Positions 9,083-17,228 of a DNA stretch of 64,000 bases are shown in pieces. Origin of the DNA: Flavobacteriales bacterium UBA7666 (GTDB lineage: Bacteria > Bacteroidota > Bacteroidia > Flavobacteriales_D > Crocinitomicaceae); contig DLHO01000018.1 in assembly GCA_002483265.1 (NCBI GenBank), positions 124,239 to 188,238 of the forward strand, written 5' to 3'. The translations under genes were made by a program, and so were the position numbers. Under the pieces are notes generated by a model. It was not told the origin of the DNA, did not search any database, and worked only from the letters and a program-made list of their open reading frames with translations. How positions within the stretch are numbered: the first letter of the stretch is position 1; each line of letters opens with the position of its first letter.

Positions 9083-9979
9083 TTAATATAAATCATCCAA
9101 TTTCGCACGTAAATATTTGTTTAGCGCAAACCAGGTTGAAACAATTGTTAAGAGACACCCAATAATTAGTAATGAAGTAAAAAGAAGCAGGATATCGATC
9201 AACTTCATATCAATTTCAATTACATCCAAAATATTGTTCAAAGCAAAAAAGACCGTCATCAAAAATGCCATTCCGATAATCCCCGAAACGAGTCCCTGAT
9301 AAATAGCTTGTTTCAGGAAAGGTCTTCTGATAAACCCACTGGTAGCACCAACCAATTGCATGGTCTTAATTGTGAATCGTTTAGAATAAAGAGATAAACG
9401 TATCGTGTTGTTGATCATTGCAACTGCGATCACAATCAATAAAGAGGCAACAATCAGAATCAGGAAGGCAAATTGCTTAAAGCCTAAATTCACTTCTTCC
9501 AAAGCCGCTTTGTCGTAATTGACTTCAGCCAGCATATCTCCATACTTGTTGTTCAATCGTGTTTCGATCTCTTTCATTCCCTTTTTAGTAACAAACGTAC
9601 TAAGTGGTCTGAAATTAATGGTTGGAGGAAGCGGATTTTCACCTTCAAAAATGGCAAGAATCTCGTCTGAATTCTGATCTGCACCTTTAAATTCATCGAT
9701 CGCACGCTCAGGCGAAACAAAAACCACTTCTTTGAAACAGTCCCATGATTTCAATTCCTGCGCGACTTGCTTGATGTCTTCAGTATTGTATTCCGATTTG
9801 AAGAATAAATCTCCATGCAAATTTTCTCTGGCTTGTTTTTGCATCGAATCCAAACCAATTACTCCGGCCAATACCAAACCTATCATAAACAAAACCAACG
9901 AAATTCCAATTACGGTTGAAATGTAACTAGTTCGTAGCCCCTTCTTTCCTGTCTTTTCGATTCCTTTACTCATCATCAC
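9083..9979 (-). CDS. ftsX: Cell division protein FtsX
   Basis: 298 residues. Membrane helix at ~22-44, an extracytoplasmic domain (~50-170) and three further helices (~172-195, ~225-248, ~262-285), the usual FtsX layout. The segment IRLSLYSKRFTIKTMQLVGAT precedes the helix-coupled loop that contacts FtsE. With FtsE (not in this window) it forms an ABC-type complex activating peptidoglycan hydrolases at the division site. Three closely spaced ATG codons (9979, 9976, 9973) make the exact start uncertain. First gene of a five-gene run on the - strand. Confidence 0.93.
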   Translation of the reverse strand: MMMSKGIEKTGKKGLRTSYISTVIGISLVLFMIGLVLAGVIGLDSMQKQARENLHGDLFFKSEYNTEDIKQVAQELKSWDCFKEVVFVSPERAIDEFKGADQNSDEILAIFEGENPLPPTINFRPLSTFVTKKGMKEIETRLNNKYGDMLAEVNYDKAALEEVNLGFKQFAFLILIVASLLIVIAVAMINNTIRLSLYSKRFTIKTMQLVGATSGFIRRPFLKQAIYQGLVSGIIGMAFLMTVFFALNNILDVIEIDMKLIDILLLFTSLLIIGCLLTIVSTWFALNKYLRAKLDDLY

Positions 9980-10069
9980 GAAATTACACTTTTTAGTTAC
10001 ATGCTTTTTTATTAATTTGAGAAGCTATTAACGAAGAAATGAACAAATTTTAGCAGTTCATTAATTTAC

Positions 10070-10097
10070 TACCGCGGTAAATAAATAGGTATATTTA
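10070..10097 (+). promoter_or_regulatory. Putative promoter region of the YceI gene
   Basis: TATATTTA at 10090-10097 is close to the Bacteroidetes -7 element TAnnTTTG, 25 bases before the ATG at 10122. A perfect 10-base palindrome TACCGCGGTA (10070-10079) lies just upstream, where a regulator could bind. No good -33 TTTG was seen. Confidence 0.4.
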
Positions 10098-10121
10098 TCA
10101 CAACTTTAAATTCAAAATCTT

Positions 10122-10748
10122 ATGAAGAAAACACTATTTTACGCAGCATCACTAGCATTCATCGCTTTCGGAATGACAGCTTGTGGAGCTTCAACAGAAG
10201 AAGCGACCGGAGAAGAAACCGCAGTAACTTACCAATTAGACGCAACTGCAACTAACTTAAAGTGGAAAGGCACATATGCCGGTGACGGACACACGCATAA
10301 TGGAACGGTAAAAGTATCAGACGGATCAATCACTTACAAAGGTGATGTATTCGAATCCGGTAAGTTTACAGTGGATATGAAAACAATTGAGAGTGAACTA
10401 ACTCCCGAAATGGGTGCTGAAGATTTGAATGAATCAATCATGGGTGAAGGTTTATTCAACGCAGCTCAATTCCCGAATGTAGAAGTAATCATAAACAGTA
10501 TTTCTGACAAGGAAATCGATGCTACTTTGAAAGTTGCAGGAAAAGAAGTACCGGCTAAAATGCCTGTGAAAATTAAGAAAACTGAGAACAAACTGACTGC
10601 AAAAGGAAAATTCACGATCGATTTTTCAGCAATGGATGCAGAAGGTTTCCAACCGGGAACAGAAAAAGGGAAAGAAAATCAATACATCAAACCGGGAGTT
10701 GATTTTGAATTGAATTTAGTATTGAAAGCAGAAGACGCGAAAAAATAA
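10122..10748 (+). CDS. YceI family lipoprotein
   Basis: 208 residues. Signal MKKTLFYAASLAFIAFGMTAC places the lipid-modified cysteine at residue 21, followed by an acidic linker. Residues ~35-205 are a YceI domain: YQLDATATNLKWKGTYAGDG, then GSITYKGDVFESGKFTVDM, then FNAAQFPNVEVII. YceI proteins form a lipocalin-like barrel that binds polyisoprenoid or amphiphilic ligands; physiological ligand here unknown. Stands alone between ftsX (divergent) and the aspartokinase gene. Confidence 0.92.
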   Translation: MKKTLFYAASLAFIAFGMTACGASTEEATGEETAVTYQLDATATNLKWKGTYAGDGHTHNGTVKVSDGSITYKGDVFESGKFTVDMKTIESELTPEMGAEDLNESIMGEGLFNAAQFPNVEVIINSISDKEIDATLKVAGKEVPAKMPVKIKKTENKLTAKGKFTIDFSAMDAEGFQPGTEKGKENQYIKPGVDFELNLVLKAEDAKK

Positions 10749-10781
10749 GCACTTCTTTTATAAGTCTATGTGTCTGTGTGT

Positions 10782-10810
10782 CTATGTGGTGTAAATAATT
10801 GACCACATAG
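10782..10810. repeat. Inverted repeat CTATGTGGT/ACCACATAG
   Basis: CTATGTGGT (10782-10790) and ACCACATAG (10802-10810) form a 9-bp stem with an 11-base loop. It is surrounded by further CTATGTG/CACATAG words (10767, 10813). No T-run follows, so it is not a standard terminator. Such CTATGTG-type hairpins look like small intergenic repeats. Confidence 0.6.
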
Positions 10811-10950
10811 TTCACATAGAATACCTAGAAATGCCAATACCTATTTTTCACAACCACCAAACCAAAACCATTCATTTTATCACATCTCGTTTTTTATTTA
10901 AAAAAGTGTGATAATTTATTCTTGTCGATTCATCGGATTCGTTTTTGGAG

Positions 10951-10958
10951 TATTTTTG
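10951..10958 (+). promoter_or_regulatory. -7 promoter element upstream of aspartokinase
   Basis: TATTTTTG matches the Bacteroidetes -7 consensus TAnnTTTG and lies 18 bases before the ATG at 10977. This also argues against the longer frame that would begin at 10908, upstream of the promoter. Confidence 0.5.
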
Positions 10959-10976
10959 CCAAAAATTAATTCTCAG

Positions 10977-12248
10977 ATGAACGTTTTCAAATTTGGTGGA
11001 GCTTCTGTGAAAGACGCCAATGCAGTAAGGAATGTATCACACATTCTTTCCCTTTTTCCTAAAGACCAATTGATTGTTGTAGTATCCGCAATGGGAAAGA
11101 CTACCAATGCAATGGAAGAGATTGTTGATTCGCTTTGGAACAAGAATGAGAAGCGCTACATGGAATTAATTGAAGATCGGTATCAATTCCATCAATTGAT
11201 TGTAGCAGAATTATTTCCGGAAAAGCATTACTTCATTCATCAACAGATGGAAGAGTTGTTTGAAACCCTGAAAAACCGTTACCACCTCCCGATCTCAGAT
11301 AACTACAACTTTGAGTACGATCAGATCGTTTCACTGGGAGAAGTTTTGTCGACAATGATCGTGGAAGCCTTCATGAAAGAAGAAGGTCATGCAACAGTTT
11401 GGGTTGATTGCAGAAAGATCATTCGCACCAATCACGAATACCGGGAAGGTGAAGTTGACTGGGCAAAAACAGAAGCTTTGGTAAACGAGCGCTTGATGCC
11501 TTTATTCAAAGAAAAACGCATTGCGATTACCCAGGGGTTCATCGGTCACACTTCTGAAGGATTCACCACCACTTTGGGAAGAGAAGGTTCTGACTTCACA
11601 GCCGGAATTTTAGCTTATTGCACCAATGCATCAGGGGTAACAATCTGGAAAGACGTTCCTGGAATGTTGAATGCCGATCCGAAATGGTTTGACGATACAA
11701 TCAAACTTGAGAAGATCTCCTTCAAGGAAGCGATTGAACTTTCTTATTATGGAGCGAGCGTCATTCACCCGAAAACAATTAAGCCACTTCAAAATAAAGG
11801 AATTCCATTATACGTAAAATCGTTTATTCACCCGAATGCTGAAGGAACGACGATCCAGGAATCCACTGATTTTGATCATTTGGTGCCTTCTTTCATTTTT
11901 AAAATGGATCAGGTACTGATGTCCTTTACTCCGAAAGATTTCTCCTTCATTGTAGAAGAAAATCTGGGAGATATTTTCCAGCAACTGGCATTTTACGGAG
12001 TAAAAATTAACCTGATGCAGAATTCCGCATTGAGTTTTTCTATTTTGTTTGACCGTTCCAAAACAGAGCCAATGAAGCTGGTTGAAAAATTCAAAGATCA
12101 GTATTCCGTGCGCTACAATGAAAGGCTGGAATTAGTCACCATCAGACATTACGATCAGGCAACAATTGATCGGGTAACAGTTGACAAAAACATTCTCCTG
12201 GAGCAGCGAACGCGACAAACGATTCGCATGGTCATGAAAAATATGTAA
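10977..12248 (+). CDS. lysC: Aspartate kinase (monofunctional)
   Basis: 423 residues from ATG 10977. It phosphorylates aspartate, the first step to lysine/diaminopimelate, threonine and methionine. Kinase domain: MNVFKFGGASVKDANAVRNV (ATP-binding KFGG), TQGFIGHTSEGFTTTLGREG and SYYGASVIHPKTIKP are conserved aspartokinase blocks. The C-terminal ~120 residues are ACT-like but divergent, so feedback control is uncertain. No homoserine dehydrogenase is fused. It may supply the same pathway as dapD at 46311. Ends at a hairpin terminator. Confidence 0.93.
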   Translation: MNVFKFGGASVKDANAVRNVSHILSLFPKDQLIVVVSAMGKTTNAMEEIVDSLWNKNEKRYMELIEDRYQFHQLIVAELFPEKHYFIHQQMEELFETLKNRYHLPISDNYNFEYDQIVSLGEVLSTMIVEAFMKEEGHATVWVDCRKIIRTNHEYREGEVDWAKTEALVNERLMPLFKEKRIAITQGFIGHTSEGFTTTLGREGSDFTAGILAYCTNASGVTIWKDVPGMLNADPKWFDDTIKLEKISFKEAIELSYYGASVIHPKTIKPLQNKGIPLYVKSFIHPNAEGTTIQESTDFDHLVPSFIFKMDQVLMSFTPKDFSFIVEENLGDIFQQLAFYGVKINLMQNSALSFSILFDRSKTEPMKLVEKFKDQYSVRYNERLELVTIRHYDQATIDRVTVDKNILLEQRTRQTIRMVMKNM

Positions 12249-12254
12249 ATTCAT

Positions 12255-12283
12255 AATCCCTTCCGAACAGAAGGGATTTTTTT
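12255..12283 (+). terminator. Terminator after aspartokinase
   Basis: Stem AATCCCTTC (12255-12263), loop CGAACA, stem GAAGGGATT (12270-12278), followed by a T-run to 12283. Confidence 0.88.
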
Positions 12284-12324
12284 GTAACCAATCGGAACGG
12301 ATTGCATTATCAACTTTGAAACTT

Positions 12325-13098
12325 ATGAAAGTACTCATCCATTTACTTTTCATCCTCGCACCTATTTTGTCATTCGCTCAAGTGAAAGGTTCTGTTGATT
12401 CGATGTCTTTCTATTTTGAGTTCAACAGCCATGAAATCTATTTTCAAAACAAACACAATTCAGAAACAAAAACGAAACTTTCAAAACTCAAAGACCAATC
12501 ACTGATCCTTCGGGCATATACCGATTCATTGGGTTCCAAAGAGTACAATATCAAATTGGCCGAAGCACGTTTGGAAGCCACCAAAAAGTTCCTGAACAAA
12601 TCATTTCCCGATCAATTTTCCATTCGAACAGAAGTTGCTATCGGAGAAGATCTTTCCCAAAAATCAGATGCAGATAAACGGCGTGTAGATATTTTAGTCT
12701 CTCATGCCCCCAAAAACAATTCAGCAGATCTCGTAACTAAGAAGAAACGCAAATTTGAATTGAACGTTCCGATTCAGTTAGAAATCCAATTCGTCTACGG
12801 ACGAGATGAGGTGCTAAGAAGTTCGTATGAAGATATTCAATTCCTCATGGAAACACTACAGGCAGATAAAACGCTTTTTGTGACACTTGGCGGACATGTT
12901 TGTTGTGGGACGGACAGTAAAAACCTATCCGGAATGCGCGCTGAGCGGATTAAACAAATTCTTGTGATGGAAGGGAATATTTCCGGGAGTAGAATCACTG
13001 CAATCGGATTCGGTAACAAGAAACCTTTGTTTGTAGAAGATTCCGAAGAACATAGACAAGCCAACAGAAGAGTAGAAGCTACGTTTTATAAGAAATAA
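12325..13098 (+). CDS. Exported protein with two OmpA-like domains
   Basis: 257 residues from the ATG at 12325. A TTG nine bases upstream is in frame but less likely. Signal peptide MKVLIHLLFILAPILSFAQ. Two OmpA C-terminal-like domains follow. The first (~20-130) has RAYTDSLGSKEYNIKLAEAR and DADKRRVDI. The second (~148-257) has GGHVCCGTDSKNLSGMRAER, AIGFGNKKPLF and RQANRRVEA. Both keep the terminal RRV(D/E) arginines but deviate around the GHTD loop, and the second has a Cys pair there. Probably periplasmic, peptidoglycan-associated; exact role unknown. The stop lies inside the 5' end of a long palindrome. Confidence 0.82.
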   Translation: MKVLIHLLFILAPILSFAQVKGSVDSMSFYFEFNSHEIYFQNKHNSETKTKLSKLKDQSLILRAYTDSLGSKEYNIKLAEARLEATKKFLNKSFPDQFSIRTEVAIGEDLSQKSDADKRRVDILVSHAPKNNSADLVTKKKRKFELNVPIQLEIQFVYGRDEVLRSSYEDIQFLMETLQADKTLFVTLGGHVCCGTDSKNLSGMRAERIKQILVMEGNISGSRITAIGFGNKKPLFVEDSEEHRQANRRVEATFYKK

Positions 13099-13128
13099 TA
13101 AGGGGCGCGATTAATCGCGCCCCTTATT
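13097..13128. repeat. Perfect 16-bp palindrome (AGGGGCGCGATT core)
   Basis: Bases 13097-13112 are the exact reverse complement of 13113-13128, with no loop. The half-site reads AATAAGGGGCGCGATT. It sits between convergent genes and can act as a bidirectional terminator. It shares its design and core words with the palindromes at 18544-18581 and 30801-30840. Confidence 0.85.
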
Positions 13129-13137
13129 GAAATGTTT

Positions 13138-13719
13138 TTATGAATTTCCTTTTAATGGTTTCACCGATTTGATCGATTTGGCCATTAAATCAATAATTAT
13201 CTTTTCAAATCCATCATCACGACTTCTGAAAACGTATGTAATTCCGTCGATTACTTTTTGTCCGTAAACGTGATAAGTTGTATGCTCTACTCCTACAGAT
13301 TTGGAAGCACCTTTTTTTCCATCTACTTTCAATTCGCGTTCGTATAAAACGAAATCAGGTTCGTCTACCAGGTATTTAATTTTATAGAAGTTCAATCCTG
13401 CTAAACGCTTTTTCTCTGAAGAAACCATTTCACGATCAGAACCCCAATCATCAATAATCATATGAAAATTTGGTCCAACCATTAATTCCCACTTGAAATC
13501 ATCTTCCACATGAATAATCTCTGGCTGTGTAGAGGCACCGATATTTGCAGTTTCATCCGGCAACATGATCATGATCGGAATATCATACGGCTTCATAGAA
13601 AAACCCTGGAATTCATACAATTCCTCATCAGTCAATTCTTTACCTTCCTCTGAATCACCGCAGCGAACCGCAACCAGGGAAACTGTCAAAAGCAACAAAA
13701 AGATTGAAAATTTTTTCAT
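13138..13719 (-). CDS. Hypothetical lipoprotein
   Basis: 193 residues. The signal MKKFSIFLLLLTVSLVAVRC ends in a cysteine at 20 but with Arg at -1, an unusual lipobox. The mature part begins with an acidic segment and then has a beta-rich domain (DFKWELMVGPNFHMIIDDWG, FYKIKYLVDEPDFVLYEREL). No family recognised. It is convergent with the double-OmpA gene, separated by a perfect palindrome. Confidence 0.75.
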   Translation of the reverse strand: MKKFSIFLLLLTVSLVAVRCGDSEEGKELTDEELYEFQGFSMKPYDIPIMIMLPDETANIGASTQPEIIHVEDDFKWELMVGPNFHMIIDDWGSDREMVSSEKKRLAGLNFYKIKYLVDEPDFVLYERELKVDGKKGASKSVGVEHTTYHVYGQKVIDGITYVFRSRDDGFEKIIIDLMAKSIKSVKPLKGNS

Positions 13720-13842
13720 ACCTATTATTTATTTTCCATCTGGTTATACTCCAAACGGAGAAGTAATTAGGACAAATATAGTTTTTTTATCAATTTTGAC
13801 CCAAAATGACTGTTTCAATTAATTACGACAGAATCGTTTGTT

Positions 13843-13867
13843 GCGATTAAATGCATTCGTTTATCGC
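13843..13867. promoter_or_regulatory. Imperfect inverted repeat upstream of the MerR gene
   Basis: GCGATTAAA (13843-13851) and TTTATCGC (13860-13867) pair with one bulged base, 16 bases before the regulator's ATG. It could be an autoregulatory site, but it does not match the inverted repeat in front of crtI. Confidence 0.3.
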
Positions 13868-13883
13868 TTATTAAGTAAAATAT

Positions 13884-14750
13884 ATGGCAGGATATAAAAT
13901 CCGGGATTTGGAAATTCTGACTGGAATTAAAGCACATACGATACGCATGTGGGAAAAAAGGTATGGCCTGCTCACGCCTCAAAGAACAAATACACAAATA
14001 AGAACTTACTCCGATAACGAATTATTACTTCTTTTAAATGTCTCCCTGCTAAACAAAAAAGGAATTAAAATCTCCCGAATCGCAGGCATGACTTCCGAGC
14101 AAATTTTTGAAACTTCGAGAGGATTGCAAGATTCCGTAGATACGGACACGGCTATAGAACAATTCATTGTTTCTGTATTGCAACTCGATGAACAATTATT
14201 TCACAAGACATTTCAAGAACTGGCACTAAAAACAAATCTATCGGGCATTTTTTCAGATCACATTATTCCGTTCCTTAATCGAATTGGGATTATGTGGCTG
14301 GTTGGAACAATTAATCCGGCACAAGAACATTTCATATCCAACCTCATCCGCCAAAAAATCATTGCAGCAATTGATTCTTTGCCCGTTCCTGATCCAAACC
14401 AAGCTAAAATAATTCTTTATCTTCCGGAACATGAATGGCACGAAATAAGCTTGCTCGTATATCATTACCATCTCAGATCAAAAGGATTTAACAGCATTTA
14501 TTTAGGCCAAGCTCTGCCCTACGGCGCACTGATCAAAACAGTTCAATTTTTAAAAGCAAAATTACTGGTTTCCAGCTGGTTGACAGCAATAGAACCGCAG
14601 CAAATTTTGGACCATTTCAGTCAAATTGAAGAAGAACTAGACTCGGTGAAAATCGTTGCAGGAGGTTATCAAATTGATCAACTGGAATCGCTTCTTCCAA
14701 AAAAAATTAAACGAATTCACACTCTTTCCGATCTGGAAAATCTTATTTAA
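13884..14750 (+). CDS. MerR-family regulator with CarH/LitR-type cobalamin-binding domain
   Basis: 288 residues. Residues 1-70 are a MerR winged helix-turn-helix (IRDLEILTGIKAHTIRMWEK, then RYGLLTPQR). Residues ~90-160 match the helical bundle of AdoCbl photoreceptors, with the signature W-x9-EH at Trp138/Glu148-His149 (GIMWLVGTINPAQEHFIS). Residues ~170-288 are a B12-binding Rossmann domain with the ligand motif E184-W-H186-E-I-S189. The usual E/DxHxxG has Ser in place of Gly. In known systems (CarH, LitR) such proteins bind adenosylcobalamin in the dark, repress carotenoid and photolyase genes, and fall off DNA in light. The following genes are exactly such targets, so the same role is inferred here. 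Confidence 0.9.
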   Translation: MAGYKIRDLEILTGIKAHTIRMWEKRYGLLTPQRTNTQIRTYSDNELLLLLNVSLLNKKGIKISRIAGMTSEQIFETSRGLQDSVDTDTAIEQFIVSVLQLDEQLFHKTFQELALKTNLSGIFSDHIIPFLNRIGIMWLVGTINPAQEHFISNLIRQKIIAAIDSLPVPDPNQAKIILYLPEHEWHEISLLVYHYHLRSKGFNSIYLGQALPYGALIKTVQFLKAKLLVSSWLTAIEPQQILDHFSQIEEELDSVKIVAGGYQIDQLESLLPKKIKRIHTLSDLENLI

Positions 14751-14768
14751 CAAATTGAACCCTACTAG

Positions 14769-14804
14769 TTTTGTTTAATCTTTTTGTATATTTGTTAAAC
14801 AAAA
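14769..14804 (+). promoter_or_regulatory. Putative MerR operator and promoter of the crt cluster
   Basis: A perfect 10-bp inverted repeat, TTTTGTTTAA (14769-14778) and TTAAACAAAA (14795-14804), with a 16-base spacer. Inside it lies TATATTTG (14787-14794), an exact Bacteroidetes -7 element TAnnTTTG. No TTTG is found at the usual -33 distance. The arrangement fits a regulator straddling the promoter of crtI, 92 bases upstream of its ATG. Likely bound by the MerR protein encoded just before it (inference). Confidence 0.65.
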
Positions 14805-14896
14805 ATAGATTTATTACTTGCTTCGATTAAAAGTGTAAATTCATCGCTAGTAAAACTTAGTTCACTATTTGGATAAAATCCAACTTAAACTGCTCG

Positions 14897-16378
14897 ATGT
14901 CAGGAAAAAAAATAGCAATTATTGGTTCGGGGATTTCCAGTCTATCCTGTGCGTCATTCTTGGCAAAAGAAGGACACGAAGTTGTTATTCTGGAACAAAA
15001 TGACAGCATCGGTGGAAGGGCGCGTCAATTCAAAACGGACAATGGATTTACCTTCGACATGGGGCCAAGCTGGTATTGGATGCCGGATATCTTTGAAAAC
15101 TTCTATCAACAATTTGGTTATTCTACTTCCGACTTTTACGAATTGGTTCGCTTAGACCCATCCTATCAGGTTATTTGGAACAAGAATGACATCGATCCTA
15201 TTCCCGCTTCGCTTCAAGAACTGGAGGAATATTTTGAGAAATTGGAAATCGGAAGTAGCGTTAAATTGAGGCAATTTTTAAAAGATGCAGAGAAAAAGTA
15301 TCAAATCGGAATGAAGGATTTGGTTTACAAACCAAGTTTGAGATTGACGGAATTTGCTGATACACGCATTTTGAAAGGTTTATTCCAAATGCATTTATTT
15401 ACTTCGTTTGCTTCTTTTATTCGAACATATTTTAAAAACCCAAAGATTATTTCCCTGCTGGAATTCCCTATTCTATTTTTAGGAGCAACTCCTAAGGATA
15501 CTCCGGCACTTTATTCTTTGATGAATTACGCAGATATTCAATTAGGAACCTGGTATCCAATGGGTGGAATGTTTGAATTCGTAAAGGCTTTTGAAAAAAT
15601 TGCATTGGAGCAAGGTGTTACCTTTTCACTAAACACGCGTGTTTTAGACTTCAACACCTCTAATGGAAAAATCAATTCCGTCACCACATCCAAAGGAGAA
15701 ATTTCCTGCGATTATGTGATTTCCGGAGCAGATTATCAACATACCGAACAATTACTGAAAAATAAAGCCAATTACACTTCTTCTTACTGGGAGAAAAGAA
15801 CCATGGCTCCCTCCTGCTTGTTGTTTTATATTGGACTGGATTGCAAAATCCCCAATCTGGAACACCATAATTTGTTTTTTGATGAAGATTTTGATGCACA
15901 CGCATCCGAAATTTATAAAAATCCCAAATGGCCAAATAAACCGCTTTTCTATGTGAGTTGTCCTTCAAAAACAGATCCTTCTGTTGCTCCGGAAAACGGT
16001 GAAAATCTATTCTTATTGATTCCAATTGCGCCAAACTTAAAAGACACAGAAGAAAAACGAGAAGAATATTTTGAAATCCTGAAGAATCGTCTGATTGAAA
16101 AAATTGGTTTTGATATCAATCCACATATTGTTTACAAGCGTAGTTACTGCATCTCGGACTTTGTAACTGATTACAATGCCTTTAAAGGAAATGCCTATGG
16201 ATTGGCAAATACACTAAAACAAACTGCTTTGCTTAAACCCCGTATTAAGAACAAACATTTATCGAACCTGTTTTACACAGGACAGTTGACGGTTCCGGGT
16301 CCCGGAGTTCCGCCATCAATTATTTCGGGAGAAGTGGTTGCAAAACATGTGATCAAACGAATTGAAAAACTGAACTAA
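14897..16378 (+). CDS. crtI: Phytoene desaturase
   Basis: 493 residues, normal length for CrtI. It introduces double bonds into phytoene to give neurosporene/lycopene, using FAD. N-terminal dinucleotide-binding block: KIAIIGSGISSLSCASFLAK and the acidic end VVILEQNDSIGGRARQF. The C-terminus carries NLFYTGQLTVPGPGVPPSII, the FAD-binding carotenoid-desaturase signature. It is the first gene after the regulated promoter and is followed 10 bases later by crtB. No lycopene cyclase or hydroxylase gene is in the window, so the final carotenoid cannot be told. Confidence 0.95.
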   Translation: MSGKKIAIIGSGISSLSCASFLAKEGHEVVILEQNDSIGGRARQFKTDNGFTFDMGPSWYWMPDIFENFYQQFGYSTSDFYELVRLDPSYQVIWNKNDIDPIPASLQELEEYFEKLEIGSSVKLRQFLKDAEKKYQIGMKDLVYKPSLRLTEFADTRILKGLFQMHLFTSFASFIRTYFKNPKIISLLEFPILFLGATPKDTPALYSLMNYADIQLGTWYPMGGMFEFVKAFEKIALEQGVTFSLNTRVLDFNTSNGKINSVTTSKGEISCDYVISGADYQHTEQLLKNKANYTSSYWEKRTMAPSCLLFYIGLDCKIPNLEHHNLFFDEDFDAHASEIYKNPKWPNKPLFYVSCPSKTDPSVAPENGENLFLLIPIAPNLKDTEEKREEYFEILKNRLIEKIGFDINPHIVYKRSYCISDFVTDYNAFKGNAYGLANTLKQTALLKPRIKNKHLSNLFYTGQLTVPGPGVPPSIISGEVVAKHVIKRIEKLN

Positions 16379-16388
16379 GAGCCCCGCT

Positions 16389-17225
16389 ATGAAACAACTA
16401 TTCGACACACTTTCTCTTGAAATGAGTGCTTTGACCACCAAAAGGTACAGCACTTCTTTTTCGATTGGCATTCATTTTCTAAGTAAGGATTTGCAAGCTC
16501 CCATTTATGCAATTTATGGTTTCGTGCGTTTTGCAGACGAAATCGTCGATACGTTTCACAATTATGAAAAGAAGGAATTACTGGACGAATTTAAAGCTGA
16601 AACCTATAAAGCCATTGAACGCGGAATTTCTCTGAATCCGATCTTGAATAGTTTTCAGTGGGCTGTAAACACCTACAAAATTGATCCGGAACTCATTGAA
16701 ATCTTCCTTATGTCGATGGAAATGGATCTGAAAACAACACAATACGAGCAAAAAGTCTATGAACAATACATACTAGGTTCTGCAGAAGTCGTTGGATTAA
16801 TGTGCCTGAAGGTCTTCGTAAGAGGAAACCAAGAAGCTTATCTAAATTTGAAAGATTCTGCCATGAAACTGGGATCCGCTTTTCAAAAGATTAATTTTTT
16901 ACGGGATCTGAATGCGGACTATTATCAATTGGGACGTACCTATTTTCCCGAAATGAATTTTGACTTCTTTGATCAGGCAATGAAAACAAAAATTGAGCAT
17001 GAGATTGAACTCGATTTTAAAGCCGGATACGAAGGAATCAAATTACTCCCAAAAGATGCAAGATTTGGCGTTTACATGGCTTATCGTTATTACATCAAAT
17101 TGTTTCACAAGATTCAAAAAACGGATGCTCAAATTATTTTAGACCAGCGTATCCGGATTCCGGACAATAAAAAGTACCGTTTGCTTTTTACTTCTTATCT
17201 TCGCCATAACTTGAATTTATTGTAA
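16389..17225 (+). CDS. crtB: Phytoene synthase
   Basis: 278 residues. It condenses two geranylgeranyl diphosphates to phytoene, the entry step to carotenoids. The two Asp-rich Mg/diphosphate-binding motifs are present: FADEIVD (about 48-54) and FLRDLNADYYQLGRTYFP (about 170-187). CrtB-type proteins are usually 280-310 residues, so this is complete. It lies 10 bases after crtI and is followed, in the same reading frame and after a single extra codon, by idi. Confidence 0.95.
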   Translation: MKQLFDTLSLEMSALTTKRYSTSFSIGIHFLSKDLQAPIYAIYGFVRFADEIVDTFHNYEKKELLDEFKAETYKAIERGISLNPILNSFQWAVNTYKIDPELIEIFLMSMEMDLKTTQYEQKVYEQYILGSAEVVGLMCLKVFVRGNQEAYLNLKDSAMKLGSAFQKINFLRDLNADYYQLGRTYFPEMNFDFFDQAMKTKIEHEIELDFKAGYEGIKLLPKDARFGVYMAYRYYIKLFHKIQKTDAQIILDQRIRIPDNKKYRLLFTSYLRHNLNLL

Positions 17226-17228
17226 TCA

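Noticed and set aside
10908..10976. Longer aspartokinase start upstream of 10977
   Set aside because: The -7 promoter element lies within this stretch, and the extra residues do not match the family.
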